DNA of 64,000 nt from NCBI RefSeq assembly GCF_947242115.1, contig NC_074726.1:10558470-10622469 (forward strand), written 5' to 3'. This document shows positions 20,500 through 31,639 of the stretch, piece after piece (the stretch's first letter is position 1; every line of letters begins with the position of its first letter). Under the pieces are notes generated by a model. It was not told the origin of the DNA. It saw only the letters and a list, made by a program, of their open reading frames with translations, and searched no databases. The position numbers were made by a program, and so were the translations under genes. Source of the stretch: Biomphalaria glabrata (Eukaryota > Mollusca > Gastropoda > Planorbidae).

Positions 20500-21650
20500 T
20501 TTGGATCTCATTAATTACACTAAGAAGACCGTGTGTATTCATCTCCCTGTCATTTCATCCCCCGGTCATTTCATCCCCAATTAAATATTTTTCTTTTTTC
20601 ATTGTATAATTGTGCTGTTAAGGCTTTGACTTTAAAGCTCTCATTTCATCTAATATACAAATATGATTACGTAGAATGCTTTTTGATATTTTTTGACATG
20701 TTGCTAATGCGTTTATAGTGTTTCCTCTCCCACTTTGCATTCTTGATAAGAAATATTATAATATATTAAAAATCTGGGTGTGTACTTAGCTATGACCGGG
20801 AACCATATGTAATTATAAATATATATATATATATATACTATTTCCATGTAACTTCCTATTTATTGTTCTTTCCTGTATGACATATAACGATGTCAAGTTA
20901 TACGCTCCCTCATACATTCCTTTCGTTCTAATATACAGTATATTAACGGTAGGTTGAAATGGACCAGCCTGTAAATACAAGTATCACTTCTCTCCACCTA
21001 CGGTCACAGTTCTTCCCCATAACAAATAGCGCCTAGTCCTATTTCCTCTATATGACAATTCTTCCGCTTTTCATTTCTTATCAATGGAGTCAGTTCATTT
21101 TGTGTGACGACTGATGAGGCTGGTTGATGCTAATCGTGGGTTAGTGGAGCGCATCCAGGCCTGTGGCAGTGACCAGACTGCGACTGTAGGACTGTAGGCT
21201 GCTTAGCCAGTGCAGAGTTCTTCTCAGATAAAGGCAGATCAACAAAGCGGGATGCAAACTGTGACGGTACATTAAAAGCCTACCCTTAATGACACTGCGG
21301 TGGTCTATATGCTTTTTCGGAAAGGACATCTTCAGAAAAAATCTGAGAAAAAACCTATGCTTATTTTATAATGCAGTGTTTCCCAAACTGTGTTCCTGAA
21401 TAGTTGCTCTTCGAACTAATATAATAATTAATTAGTAGGCCACCACATGAATTAATCTCTCTTTAAAAAAAAAGTGTTCCACAAAACTGAAATAGTGCGA
21501 ATAGTTCCGTTAAAAAAATAAAGGTTTGCAAAACACCATTGTAGGGCAGTGTAGGGGATTCAAACATAGCTAAGGGAGCTAAAAAATAATAAATAAAATA
21601 AACCAGATAAGGAGGATAGTTACTTCCCTTGGGCAGGCCATCATATGACA
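20500..21650. other. Non-coding DNA
   Basis: No gene is recognised. A short TA run lies at 20818-20837. The region around 21140-21330 is more balanced in base composition but shows no domain or splice structure. Confidence 0.4.
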
Positions 21651-21955
21651 CACTGGCGGATCCAGTTGGGGGGGGGGGCTGTAGCGGCGATCGCCCCCAC
21701 CACTACTAGGCTAATCCCACCCCCGGAGGGGGGGGGACGAATTTTAGTATAGAATTCACACAATTTGTATACGAATTTATTATTCATGTTAATAATATAT
21801 GCAAATTATTTATATTTCAACCTATTTTTAGTTTATTTCGCCCCCCCCCTCTAGTATGTTGGCAGATTTGGTGAAGTCGGAAGGAGGCGATGTCACCAAT
21901 CCCGCCACACCCATAAACTTTCGAGTGGTGGGGGGGGGCGATCCAATTAATTTGT
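21651..21955. repeat. GC-rich low-complexity repeat (CACTGGCGGATCCAG type)
   Basis: It begins 'cactggcggatccagttg' and contains poly-G and poly-C tracts and 'ggcgatcgcccccaccac'. A related start, 'cactggcggatgttgggg', occurs at 63068. It is probably a decayed DNA transposon terminus family, but no target duplication was found. Confidence 0.45.
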
Positions 21956-22009
21956 AGAAATCACAGCTTGCTAACAGAATCAATTAAATATTTGTACTTC
22001 TGTTTACAT

Positions 22010-22545
22010 CAGTGAGAGTGACTTGAATGATGGTGAATCAATTCCAGCAGAACCTGATGCAGTGGTGGATGAACATTCGCTTATGGAACATTACAAGAGT
22101 GCTTCATGGATATACCTTACAGATGAAGCTGAGAAAGACTATGTGTCTGAAAACATGGCTACCTTTGGGCCTACAACTGTGTCACGAGACGTCCATGGAA
22201 AAGGTCCGCTGACCTGGTGTCTTAGAACAACGGCACTGGCAACTACAGCGGTCGCCACAACCTCCATTTGTGTTAAGTGGCTGGCAACCCTGACCTCCAC
22301 TAACTCTCCCTGAGTCAGCTGGCTGGCATCAGCGACCATCTTCATTAGGTCGAAGCAGCGACCACGATAGCGTAGACTGGCCAACTGGAAGAAGAGAAAG
22401 CGACGGCCGCGTTGAACTGTGCAGATGGTTTCGTGGGCAACAGCCTCCCTGCCGTCTGTGGCTCCCACCGATCGATCTCCACCTGAACTGTCAAACCTCC
22501 ACTGCACTGTTTCTTTTCGGGACAAAAAGAAGGGGGCAATCATAG
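22010..22545. other. Unrecognised coding-like island
   Basis: This GC-richer stretch has two long open frames. The plus frame (22021-22313) follows a possible acceptor tttacatcag and reads ESDLNDGESIPAEPD, then DEAEKDYVSENMATFGP. The minus frame (22543-22139) contains GRRFLFFQLASLRYRGR and MVADASQLTQGELVEVRV and has the more protein-like composition. Neither matches a family known to me. It could be an exon, a transposon-derived coding scrap or a retrocopy. Confidence 0.3.
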
Positions 22546-23460
22546 ACTTATATTTACTACTAGACTGGAAACCGGAAATAAATTCTTATCCGCGACTGAT
22601 TGATCGTGAACATTGTGTAGAAAGTTGGATCAAGGCGTTGTTTTGTAAAGTAGTTCAAAGAAGTAGAGTTGTTTGTTTTTTTTCAACCCTAACCTATGTA
22701 ACATATAATTTTATGTTTTAGATCTAGATCTAGTAATTGATTATCAATACTGAATAAAAAATCACAATTTAGTGTTGCATTCAGTCTTTTGATAAAGAAG
22801 ATTATGTATAGGAAAGGCCCATCAGCGAAATGGCATATAAAGCGAACACCTCCCCGTAATTTTTATCCATTCTTATTTATTTCAAAAGTAACTGCAGAAC
22901 TAAGAAAATAGTATTACAAAGAGTCCATTTTTATACATTTCCCACATAGTCACTTTCGTTTTCCCTCATAAAATAAAGCATAGCTGAAGGTCAAAGTTGA
23001 CATGTATGGAAATTTCATTCTCAAAACGTTTCCGGATAAACGAGAATAGGTCCGAACTTAGGGCGATTTTAAAGCACCAATGGACATCGGCCGAAATAAA
23101 ATTGCATATTATGCTTATAAATTGATGAGGAAATATTTAGCTAGAATAGCTAAGGCTATTCATTCCGTTGAAAAATAAATATTATGGGGTGTTCGCTCAA
23201 AATGACCCTTTTAACTGAAAACCTATTCAGCGAAACCCCTATTATATAAGCTTAAAAAGCCATTAATAATAATTTAGTTACTGATTTAGTCTGTTTTCTT
23301 TTTTTCTTATCTATTGTTATTGTTTGTAAACTGAAATATTAAAATAATAGGCATATTTTTAACCTTAACCCAATGTCTTGGATTTCGAAGATTAAGGATG
23401 AGTGCATCACTACGTGTTTCGCATGACTACGCCCAGTTGCGACCAGCATATTTTCCCGCA
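22546..23460. other. AT-rich non-coding DNA
   Basis: No exon seen. At 22543 'catagacttatatt' and 'tagactgg' resemble the terminus of the MITE at 24380, perhaps a lone decayed end. Confidence 0.4.
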
Positions 23461-23463
23461 TTT

Positions 23464-23960
23464 TCTTTAGAATAATATATACTATAAAGTAGAATGTGAG
23501 GTGTATGTATGTGACTTATAGACATCAAAACCGCTTGACCAATCTTGATAAAACTTGGCAGGAATGTTTCTTGGGTATCAACTTAGACCATAGTGTATGT
23601 ATTGCTCAACAGCACATCAGTGGTCACATTAATGACATAATCAAAAACCAACTTAACTACGCAGAGGAACTCTCTTTGGGAATTATTACAGAATACGGCT
23701 TTACATTCCGTATCCTAATTCGTGAATTTCTTCATTAACATTCATCGCCAGTTTGTCCATCGTGACGAGAAACAATTCATTAGTAAAGTTATTGACAGTT
23801 TCGGCAGCCACAGTCAAAGTTTGCAGTTTTTATTTGATGACGGTAGGGAGGCACGGGTCACACCGATAAACTTAAAAACGTGTGCAGTACATAGTTTATT
23901 CACAAGTTTAGTTTTGTTTATTTCAAGAAACAAGCATTTACAGTGCACTTTATAATGCAT
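23464..23960 (+). repeat. Dispersed repeat with transposon-like coding scraps
   Basis: The phrase 'aaaccgcttgaccaatcttg' followed by 'ataaaacttggcaggaatg' is a motif I know from dispersed invertebrate repeats. Two adjacent short frames (23496-23738 and 23722-23955) have no recognised domain. Confidence 0.35.
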
Positions 23961-24379
23961 TGATACTGGGGGCTATATGGGGACCAGTTCTTTTCAGCTT
24001 TATTCTCCGTAATAAGAAAATTGAAGCCGCGACTTTGAGCCATAGGTTACAACTTGCACCCCCCCCCCTTTGCATAAAATCCTGCGGTTGTTGTTGTTTT
24101 TGTTGTTGTTGTTTTAAGAAATAAAGTTTATTTGGGGATGAATATTGTTAAAGTTTGTTAATGAAATATTCGTACTTTGAGCAAAAGAAGCTTAGAAATT
24201 CAATTTGAAAAGTGTAAAAGGGTAAAGTGTTATAAAATAATAGCTATTTATGGATTATCCTAAATCTTGGAACATCTGCATAACTCAAATGCGAAACAAA
24301 CATTATAAGTATCCTTACAGTGATGTACAGTCAATGTTACTTTAAAAAATACATCACACAAATCTAGTAGAGGCTATTC

Positions 24380-24681
24380 CATAGACATAAATAAATATAG
24401 ACTGGCCGATTAAAGAGTTTTATGAAATGAAAATTTGTGACTTGCAATTTTGTGTACTTTATACATCATTTATGAGCAGTATAAAAGTTAAGTATTCATA
24501 TCTATTTCAGGCACACACCTATATATATTGTAAATAAAGAGGCAGTGTAGTTTTGATTAATCTCTAAGAATGAAGATCATGCAATTTCCATAATTCGGAA
24601 ATCCGAATACAATAGATATACATGTTTTCAAGTTACATGAAGTTACTTCCTTCGGCCAGTCTATATTTATTTATGTCTATG
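24380..24681. mobile_element. 302-bp MITE with 30-bp perfect TIRs and 8-bp TSD
   Basis: The ends are exact inverted repeats: 24380-24409 begins CATAGACATAAATAAATA and runs through GACTGGCCGA, and 24652-24681 is its reverse complement. The flanks are a perfect 8-bp duplication GGCTATTC (24372-24379 and 24682-24689). The interior is AT-rich and non-coding. An 8-bp duplication fits hAT or P superfamilies. The CATA start and ~30-bp ends resemble P-element style more than the CAGxG start of hAT, but the superfamily is not proven. Confidence 0.92.
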
Positions 24682-24905
24682 GGCTATTCACTAAGGGATA
24701 TAACTAACATCTCAAAATATCAAAGTAACATTCATTCTCGCCATACCTCGCCAGACATAGGTAAAATCAATTTAAAAGTATTATGCACCCACACCTGGGA
24801 TACGCCTTGTGACTGTGATGAGATTGGAATCAGAAGAGTTGACCTACAAGAAGGAGTGAGGTGGGCAGGAAGAAAATAAAAGATCTTTCACGATTCAACA
24901 GAAAA

Positions 24906-25396
24906 CCAGAACTGAATGGAGCAATAGGGCCAGCCAGTCCAAAGAACGGAATGGAACCATAGGCCAGCCAGTCAAAAGAACGGAATGGAGCAATAGGGCC
25001 AGCCAGTCCAAAGAACGGAATGGAACCATAGGCCAGCCAGTCCAAAGAACGAAATGGAGCAATAGGCCAGCCAGTCAAAAGAACGGAATGGAGCAATAGG
25101 GCCAGCCAGTCCAAAGAACGGAATGGAACCATAGGCCAGCCAGTCAAAAGAACGGAATGGAGCAATAGGGCCAGCCAGTCCAAAGAACGGAATGGAACCA
25201 TAGGCCAGCCAGTCCAAAGAACGAAATGGAGCAATAGGCCAGCCAGTCCAAAGAACGGAATGGAACCATAGGCCAGCCAGTCCAAAGAACGGAATGGAGC
25301 AATAGGCCAGCCAGTCCAAAGAACGGAATGGAGCAATAGGCCAGCCAGTCCAAAGAACGAAATGGAGCAATAGGCCAGCCAGTCCAAAGAACGGAA
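24906..25396. repeat. 36/37-bp minisatellite, about 13 copies
   Basis: Units contain 'ccagccagtccaaagaacgg' and alternate between 'aatggagcaatagg' and 'aatggaaccatagg', giving a two-unit higher-order pattern. Indels of one base (agg versus aggg) shift the frame between units. The long minus-strand frames (for example 24830-25465) are generated by the array and are not proteins. Confidence 0.92.
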
Positions 25397-25399
25397 GCA

Positions 25400-27126
25400 A
25401 AAGAAGAAATTAAGAAGCGATCCCATGAGAACCCAAGACAACGGCACGAAGAATAATTCTGACAAATAAGAACAAGGGCAGTCTTTGGAACATTTATAAA
25501 TTTTTTAAAATATTGTTTCCTTCCATTGTTCTAATATTGAACATCAAACATATAACCTCATGATATTTTAACAAACTTTGGTATAAAGATTCACTTTTAA
25601 AAGTTAATATTTATACACAGCAGTATAATAATCGAAATGGTTTTTAAACTTTTAAATTATGTTACGAATGTTGCAACAATTATTCTTCACCATCATTGCC
25701 CATATTGTACATGCTTGTGTAGTCTACAGACTAGTACCATGTAATATATTTAACATTATTCAAAACATCAGGTTTTTAAGGCTATCATAACCTTTTTGTA
25801 CGACTCTAAATGACCTCTGTGGCTAAAAAGCTGTCTCAGAGGGATGTAGCAAAACAGAAACTCCCCAGATACTGACTCTAGCAGACATGATTGCCACCTT
25901 GATGTTGAGGCAGTAGACAAAAAGGAAAAATTGTCATATCAATGGATAAAATAAAAGAAACAAATATAGATGTTTGTATGCCTGTGTTTGTATGTGTCAC
26001 CTCATCTCTGCCTGTGTAACCTTCTGGGGCATAGGCCACCAACCAGCTTCCTCCAGGCATCTCGGTTCTTGGGAGTCTTTCAAATTGTCCCCACGTTTCT
26101 TGTCCATCTGCTTGGCATCTGTATGTTATGTGTGTGTTTATATATATATATATACATGTATATTAAATATATATATTATGAACGTTTAAAAAAAGATAAT
26201 TTAAATAGCTGGTTTAATGTATCACAAAGGAGCAAACAAGTACAACAGAAAATATCCTAAGCAATGGAGACAAGCTAAAAAAAAATATGACTAAGATGTT
26301 AAAATGTTTAAATATCAATTGATTTACAACTTTCATTAATTGATTGTTGTAATCAATTTTTATTGTTAATATAACAATGAAAAAAACATTTATTCTGTGC
26401 TATATTAAAAACCTTTTTGGTTTATTCTCTGTATACTTTTGCAACTCTAACAAACCCCAGAAAAGTTCCTGATGATATAGGATGGATGTCCTTTGTCTTG
26501 AAAACTCGAAAGGAAAAATGGTTACAAAAAAATGTATTGAGGAGTATTGAATTTTATTAACTCATATTTTTTTTTTTTTTGAAAAGTTGATTTGAGATTT
26601 GAGGCACATTTTTTCAACATCATTAAAATGACATTATCATCATGTTCTGAATTTGTTGCTACTGTCAACTCTAATATGTTAACTGTTTTTAAATTTATTT
26701 AAAACCAACAAAAAAAAGAGGCAAGAAAAAGAAAAGAGGCCCCAAGGATTCCTAGGATGAAAAAGCTAAAATTAAATACTACAAACGCTGAGGTTTCCTG
26801 AAGTATAAAAAAAAGTGGCGTTTCACTTTTCGTGGAGCTTTATATTAAAAAAAAAAGTTAATTATCTGCTTTAAAGTATATAGATGTTGCTAGAAAATAG
26901 TATTCTATCTTTTAATGATTCTATAGAGCATCGGTAGATGAGCCAAAGGACAAAAGGAATGTAGCAACATAGTTATCCAGATGTGAGGACGAGGCTGAGG
27001 ACTGCTATGGTAGGCAAGTCAAACCCTGCCCTGCTGCCAGCGCTTGTCATGTTTGACCTAGGACGTAATGATCTTCATTTCTCATAGAAAGTAACAAATC
27101 ATTACGAAACATTTCATCCGTTCATT
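25400..27126. other. AT-rich non-coding DNA
   Basis: No reliable exon. A TA run lies at 26140-26180. A lysine-rich mini-frame ending at about 26756 (RGKKKKRGPKDS) lacks a clear splice acceptor and is not called. Confidence 0.4.
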
Positions 27127-27134
27127 ATCGATAT

Positions 27135-27373
27135 CAGTGGCGTAGCTAGGAATTCGTCATCATTTTCAGGCGTTGGGAGGGGGGGTGTTTAACCTCATTA
27201 GAGGGACCTCCATTTGGACGTTCGACATTATTACACGAGATATTGGCGTAATGTTAAATATTGAATGTAAAAAAAAAAATTTTGAACACTTTCCCTCCCC
27301 GCCTCTCCATTTGTGACCCGGTGGGATTTTCAAACTCTCCCCCCCCCTTTCACCCACCATAGCTACGCCACTG
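27135..27373. mobile_element. hAT-type MITE, 239 bp, complete with 8-bp TSD
   Basis: It begins CAGTGGCGTAGCTAGG and ends CATAGCTACGCCACTG (inverted ends). It is flanked by a perfect duplication ATCGATAT (27127-27134 and 27374-27381). The interior has poly-C/poly-G patches and no coding capacity. CAGTGGCGTAGC-type ends are widespread among invertebrate hAT MITEs. Confidence 0.92.
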
Positions 27374-27598
27374 ATCGATATGCATTCATTTTTTCTCGAT
27401 ACATAAGACAATATGTTGAAGTTTTAAAGAAAACAATTCAAAACATAAACTGAAATAGTTTGTAGCAATGTTGCAAAGATTCAACAGTATTCGGCATTGT
27501 TTTACATAAAACATCTTTTTCAAAGTCTAGGATAATACTATTTTGATCAAAGTGCACATGATGTTTTTTTTTTGTATTCGATAAAATCTACGAAAGTT

Positions 27599-27641
<43 letters not shown>
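27599..27641. repeat. (TA)n microsatellite
   Basis: An uninterrupted AT dinucleotide run. Confidence 0.95.
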
Positions 27642-27643
<2 letters not shown>

Positions 27644-27805
27644 CATTTACAATAAGTAAAAAAAAGAAAAAGAAATAAATATCATCAATATTCTAGGTGC
27701 TTGTGCCTCTGAGTGGTCCTACTTGACCCTCTTAGTAAAGGTCAAGTTGTACCAGTAGGAGAAGGACACTTGGAGCTTTATGTGTTCAAAGCCCAACACT
27801 AGAGG

Positions 27806-28070
27806 GGGGAGGTCGAGTTGGCTGAGTGGTTAAGCGATTGACCATTGAACCTGGGGTCCTGGGTTCGAATCTTGGTGAAGACGGATTTTGTAATTTCGGG
27901 ATTTCTAGGGCGCCCCTGAGTCCAACCAACTCTAATGGGCACCTGACATTCTTGGGTAAAAGAATGTGCGGTTGGTCGTTGTGCTGGCCACTTGACACCC
28001 TGCTCGTTAATCGTTAGCCAAAGTAGCAAATGACCTTAACATCATCTGGTCTGAAAGGGTTACTTTACTT
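27806..28070 (+). mobile_element. tRNA-derived SINE, family A
   Basis: The head 'gttggctgagtggttaagcg' (A box) and 'ctgggttcgaatcttgg' (B box) lead into the body 'ggcgcccctgagtccaacc', 'ggttggtcgttgtgctggcc' and 'acatcatctggtctgaaag'. It is the same family as 19418-19674 in opposite orientation and looks nearly full length. Confidence 0.85.
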
Positions 28071-28191
28071 TACAACATCAGGAGAGTTGCCCTTCTGGAT
28101 TACGAAGACCCTTTTTCACGTGATACTTCTCCTTCCCCCTTTTTTTTCGCTCAGAGGAAGGGTTGAATGTTGTTTGTTGGTCTGTTACATT

Positions 28192-28382
28192 TCATTGTAC
28201 AGCCACGATTTCAATGTCTTGGTTAGATCTATTGGTTGTTGGCCTTCTGATTCCTCTACCAAGTCCTGTCGCAACGATCAAGAGTACACTGGATGTTGCA
28301 ATAATTCTAAAGACGTCATCTGGTGTCTTCTTATCGCTAAGAATTGTGATTGCTAGTATTCAGGCTAGTAAAGCAGCCACTC
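28192..28382 (-). pseudogene. Last exon of a multi-pass membrane protein, damaged paralogue
   Basis: Minus strand: after acceptor cttttacag (G|GA, phase 1) the translation reads GVAALLA, a TGA stop, ILAITIL, then DDVFRIIATSSVLLIVATGL, GRGIRRPTTN and a final stop at 28192-28194. It aligns with the intact exon at 61874-62103 (shared G-V start, a hydrophobic span and the GIRR motif after it). The in-frame TGA falls where the intact copy has Trp, consistent with TGG to TGA. The partner exon is 30864-31021. Confidence 0.7.
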
Positions 28383-28599
28383 CTGTAAAAGAGAATATTA
28401 ATGTTAATATTTGTCAAATATTTTACCATTGCATTCTCAAAGCTATACTGTAAGCCTCTATTTGGAAATGAGCGCTCATTGGATCTTTTACGTGTTTCCA
28501 AAACTGTTCTGTGATTTAAAATTTAGTGTAAATTTACAATGCATGTATTTTAATCATGATTATTACAATATTAAAACCTCTTAGCAAGCAAAAAATAAA

Positions 28600-28860
28600 T
28601 AAAATAGCTTACGTTTTACACTCATACATCTCAATACTGTAATATTTATTTCCCATTTCGATATCAAACAAAAGTATTTTTTTTTACCGTTATTTAAAGA
28701 ACTAATTAATAGGTTAAGGTTTTTTAAGGATTCATGTTTTGCTAGAAAAAATAATTGTGCAAAGTTTGAACTAGATCCGAGAATTGGAAGTGGGAGAAAA
28801 AGTGTGGTCAAAACTTGTACCAGACAGACAAAATGAGTTGAGCCTCGTAAAAACCATTGA
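28600..28860 (+). repeat. Repeat family D, single monomer
   Basis: It carries 'ggattcatgttttgctag', 'aataattgtgcaaagtttg' and 'actagatccgagaattgg', then 'ccagacagacaaaatgag', matching the monomers at 14550-15290 and 60880-61310. Confidence 0.7.
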
Positions 28861-28964
28861 ACTCCTCATTTTTATTCATATCTTCCAGAGTCTGGATCTT
28901 TCTAATATATTTTAGTCTTATTTTTTGAAACAATAGTCTCGTATCTTGATGTGAGTGACAGGCC

Positions 28965-29270
28965 TGTGCTTAATTGTTTTCAACATACATTACAAGCACA
29001 GTTCCCTGCGTGGTGCCACGTTTATCCCTCAAAAGCTACGGTCTGCGGGCTTTTTCAGTGCACGGAACAAAGGTTTGGAACTCATTCCCCATTGATCTCA
29101 AACATGCACTACTTTCAAAAAGAACATTAAGACCTACCTGTTTAAAACATTTTTAGATTAGTTTGTCATGTTAGCTTTCGGGTTTGTGTGTGTAATGTTA
29201 TCACAGCGCCTTGAGCCTACATTTCGTTTGTTAACAGCGCTCTATAAATTGAAATATTATTATTACTATT
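28965..29270 (+). mobile_element. LINE 3' terminus with (ATT)n tail
   Basis: It encodes RAFSVHGTKVWNSFPIDLKH and related residues, the characteristic C-terminal end of CR1/L2-like reverse transcriptases (x-W-N-S-x-P). This is followed by 'agcgccttgagcc', 'agcgctctataaattg' and an ATTATTATTA tail. It is severely 5' truncated. Confidence 0.7.
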
Positions 29271-29289
29271 TAAATATCGAAGTTCCATT

Positions 29290-29955
29290 GTCTTGGGATT
29301 ACTTAGACTTAGGTCCTCCAGTGCCGTTCGGCGCATTGGCGGCAAGCTGTCTCCACAAAGATCTCTCACTGGCAATGTCTGAAGCCTCCTCCCAACTGGT
29401 GTCCACTGTTTCGAGGTCCTCCATAAAAGTGTGGCGCCAAGTTATGTCCCTGTTTGCGCTTTTTTCTCATTGCGTAGCTCATTTTGTCGGAGAACATGTC
29501 TCGCAAAACTCATTCGACACTCTTTCACGACTTAACTAAGTGTTCGACTATTGGTTTGGCATTGGATTTTCTTGTTTGAGATACGATCCATATAACTGAC
29601 TCCCAAAATCTGTCTCAGACATTTTTTTAAGCCACATTTAGACTTTTCTCAATTTTGGCAGATGACTTCCATGTCTCACATGCATATGTTGCAGTTGGAA
29701 TGACGATTGTGTTGAGAAGGTGTATTTTTGAGCCCAATGGCTTGGCTTGTCCAAATAGGTTGCAGCCTTTTGAAAATGCTACCTGTCTTTCCTATTCGGC
29801 ATGCTACATCATGGTTGGCATCCCCATCATTTGTTATGATGCTGCCAAGGTAAGTGAACTTGTTAATCTCTTCAAGCTTTGACTCGCCAAGTCTGACTGG
29901 GGCATCCTTTGCCTTATATTCCACTCTCAACACTTTAGTCTTATAGTCCAACAGA
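29290..29955 (-). mobile_element. LINE reverse transcriptase C-terminal part
   Basis: Minus strand: VLRVEYKAKDAPVRLGESKL, FTYLGSIITNDGD and KRLQPIW, then after frame changes LRQILGVSYMDRISN, TWRHTFMEDLETVD and TSWEEASDIASERSLWRQ. This is the end of a craniofacial-development-protein-2-like/endonuclease-RT LINE. It has several frame changes. Its N-terminal half matches the piece at 48290-48515. The next LINE tail (28965-29270) points the other way. Confidence 0.8.
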
Positions 29956-30863
29956 GATCAGTAGAGAGCAGCTCGTTCAGTTTTTAGATGCATTCACGTG
30001 ATTACACACGACATGAAGCACTTCGAAACTGACACAAATAGTTTGGAGGGAAAAAAAGCATAGGTGGACATGGAGGGCAAGCATAAAGAACAGATCCTGA
30101 ATACCATATTGGAAAACACACCCGAAGAGCAAAAAAAAACAGATTCTGGTGAAAGCAAATGTTCAACTCTGATATGTGTGATAAGAATTGAACTTACACA
30201 GCAGAAAGACCTAGAACAAAGATTTATGAAACTAGAACGACATGTGAACTGACGATAAATACTTATACAACAACACAAAATGTTGTGAACATAAACATAA
30301 ACAAACATACACAGGCAAAGATATAAACAGATATCAACAATGTAATTACAGATTGACCTCTTTAAGCGAATGAGAATCTGTTAAGAGAACGAGTGTCTCT
30401 CAAGACGTAATAAGCCACAAAATTGCCACCTCGGTGTTAAACTAGAAGTGATGTCCATGTATTTATTATGATTTTCACTTGACATTCTGAACCACTCCAT
30501 ATTGGACTCGACAACAAGCCAACAGAAATTATTCTTTTTTGTGTGCTTCCAACGTCATACCTAATGAAAGATAATGCTTTAGTTACTCCAAATTTTTCAT
30601 TTAATAAGTGTCTTTAAGTCAAGCTTTAATAAGTGATTAAATTCAAAGTATCATCTTTACTCTTATAATTAGGAAGAAACGCAGTACCGTAAGTGCAATG
30701 CCTGGGGTAATGATATTTCGTAAGTTGAAAGGAGGCCTGCGTCCTTTTCGATAACCAGCTCATATTTATCTATTCTTAATTGATTTTAACTTTTTGACTG
30801 AATGGTACCAAAGTAGACATACTAAATGATAAGCAAGAAAATTTATTTCAAAAGCGAACTCAC
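29956..30863. other. Non-coding DNA
   Basis: Short charged frames (for example 30064-30252 plus) have no recognised domain or splice structure. Confidence 0.4.
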
Positions 30864-31021
30864 CTGCAGGTATGCTAAATCCCACACTAACCCATTCTAG
30901 GATATACACAGATCTTGAGTTCCGACGTAGACTGCGATGATAAGAATCAGGTTGAGTATCAGGCAGGTCGATGTAAAGGCTAGAGACAATATCACAGCAA
31001 CGTACTGACGTGATTCCACTT
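30864..31021 (-). pseudogene. Upstream exon of the damaged membrane-protein gene
   Basis: Minus strand: acceptor ttatgcag, donor GTGAGT. The first half reads ESRQYVAVILSLAF then TCLILNLILIIAVYVG, a clear membrane span. The second half in a different frame reads VYILEWVSVGFSIPA and joins G|GA to GVAALL in the exon at 28192-28382. Length 158 bp is one short of a multiple of three for a phase 1-1 exon, in agreement with one missing base. No start codon is visible, so at least one more 5' exon is expected. The family is not recognised; small tetraspan-like proteins are a possibility. Confidence 0.6.
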
Positions 31022-31096
31022 CTGCATAATACAACAAGAAATAAATAAACTATGACTCCATCGATGAGATCAATGGCGGCTAACTATAAAGAATAG

Positions 31097-31435
31097 TGTT
31101 ATAACCCTGCTCCGGCGCCGACACTGATAGTGTGCACCACGTTCAACTCAAGGGATAGACGGCATATTGATTCTAGAGAATGGACTGTTATAGATCCGGC
31201 TGCAGGTTATTGGAGTCTGAGCTGTCTGGGACCAAGAGCCGCCAGTTGTGCTACCAGCGATCTGTATTGTGGACCTGGAGCGACACTGGGATTGTGTCAG
31301 TAGTCTCTACTAATGTTTAGGGAAATAAGAGCTTGTAGACTCCATGTGATTTGATTTGATACTGAAGTCCATGTCTCATTGTGTATTGTATAACTGTAAA
31401 TTTGGATTCACTACAATATGCTATCCGGTGTACTC
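31097..31435 (+). mobile_element. Family A LTR, 5' part
   Basis: It begins TGTTATAACCCTGCTCC and keeps 'ggactgttatagatccggc', 'gagctgtctgggaccaag' and 'tggagcgacactggga' in family order, but the usual 3' tail is absent. Fossil fragment. Confidence 0.55.
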
Positions 31436-31459
31436 AAAGTAGATAGAGTTGAACTTTTA

Positions 31460-31635
31460 TGCTAAGTAGCATTTCAGACCCCTGCTATTTATAGTCACCT
31501 GTTTCTGTGGCCCACCTGTGGGCAGCATAACGACCAACCTCCTTTACTTTCCCCAAACTTATATCAGGTGCCTATTAAAGCTGGGTGGACTCAGAGGCGC
31601 CCTAAAGGTCCCGAAATTAAAAATTATAGTGTTCA
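31460..31635 (-). mobile_element. SINE family A, 3' half only
   Basis: 'acctgtttctgtggccc', 'cataacgaccaacctcc', 'atatcaggtgcctattaaag' and 'ggactcagaggcgccc' match the body of 19418-19674. The tRNA-like head is missing. Confidence 0.8.
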
Positions 31636-31639
31636 TGTA

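Noticed and set aside
24830-25465. Minus-strand frames of 142 and 211 codons with FRSLDWLAY-type repeats
   Set aside because: Produced by the 36/37-bp minisatellite; all frames over the array stay open, and there is no start or domain evidence.
26700-26756. Lysine-rich tail RGKKKKRGPKDS then stop as a possible last exon
   Set aside because: No acceptor precedes it, and the composition is what AAAAG-rich DNA gives by chance.
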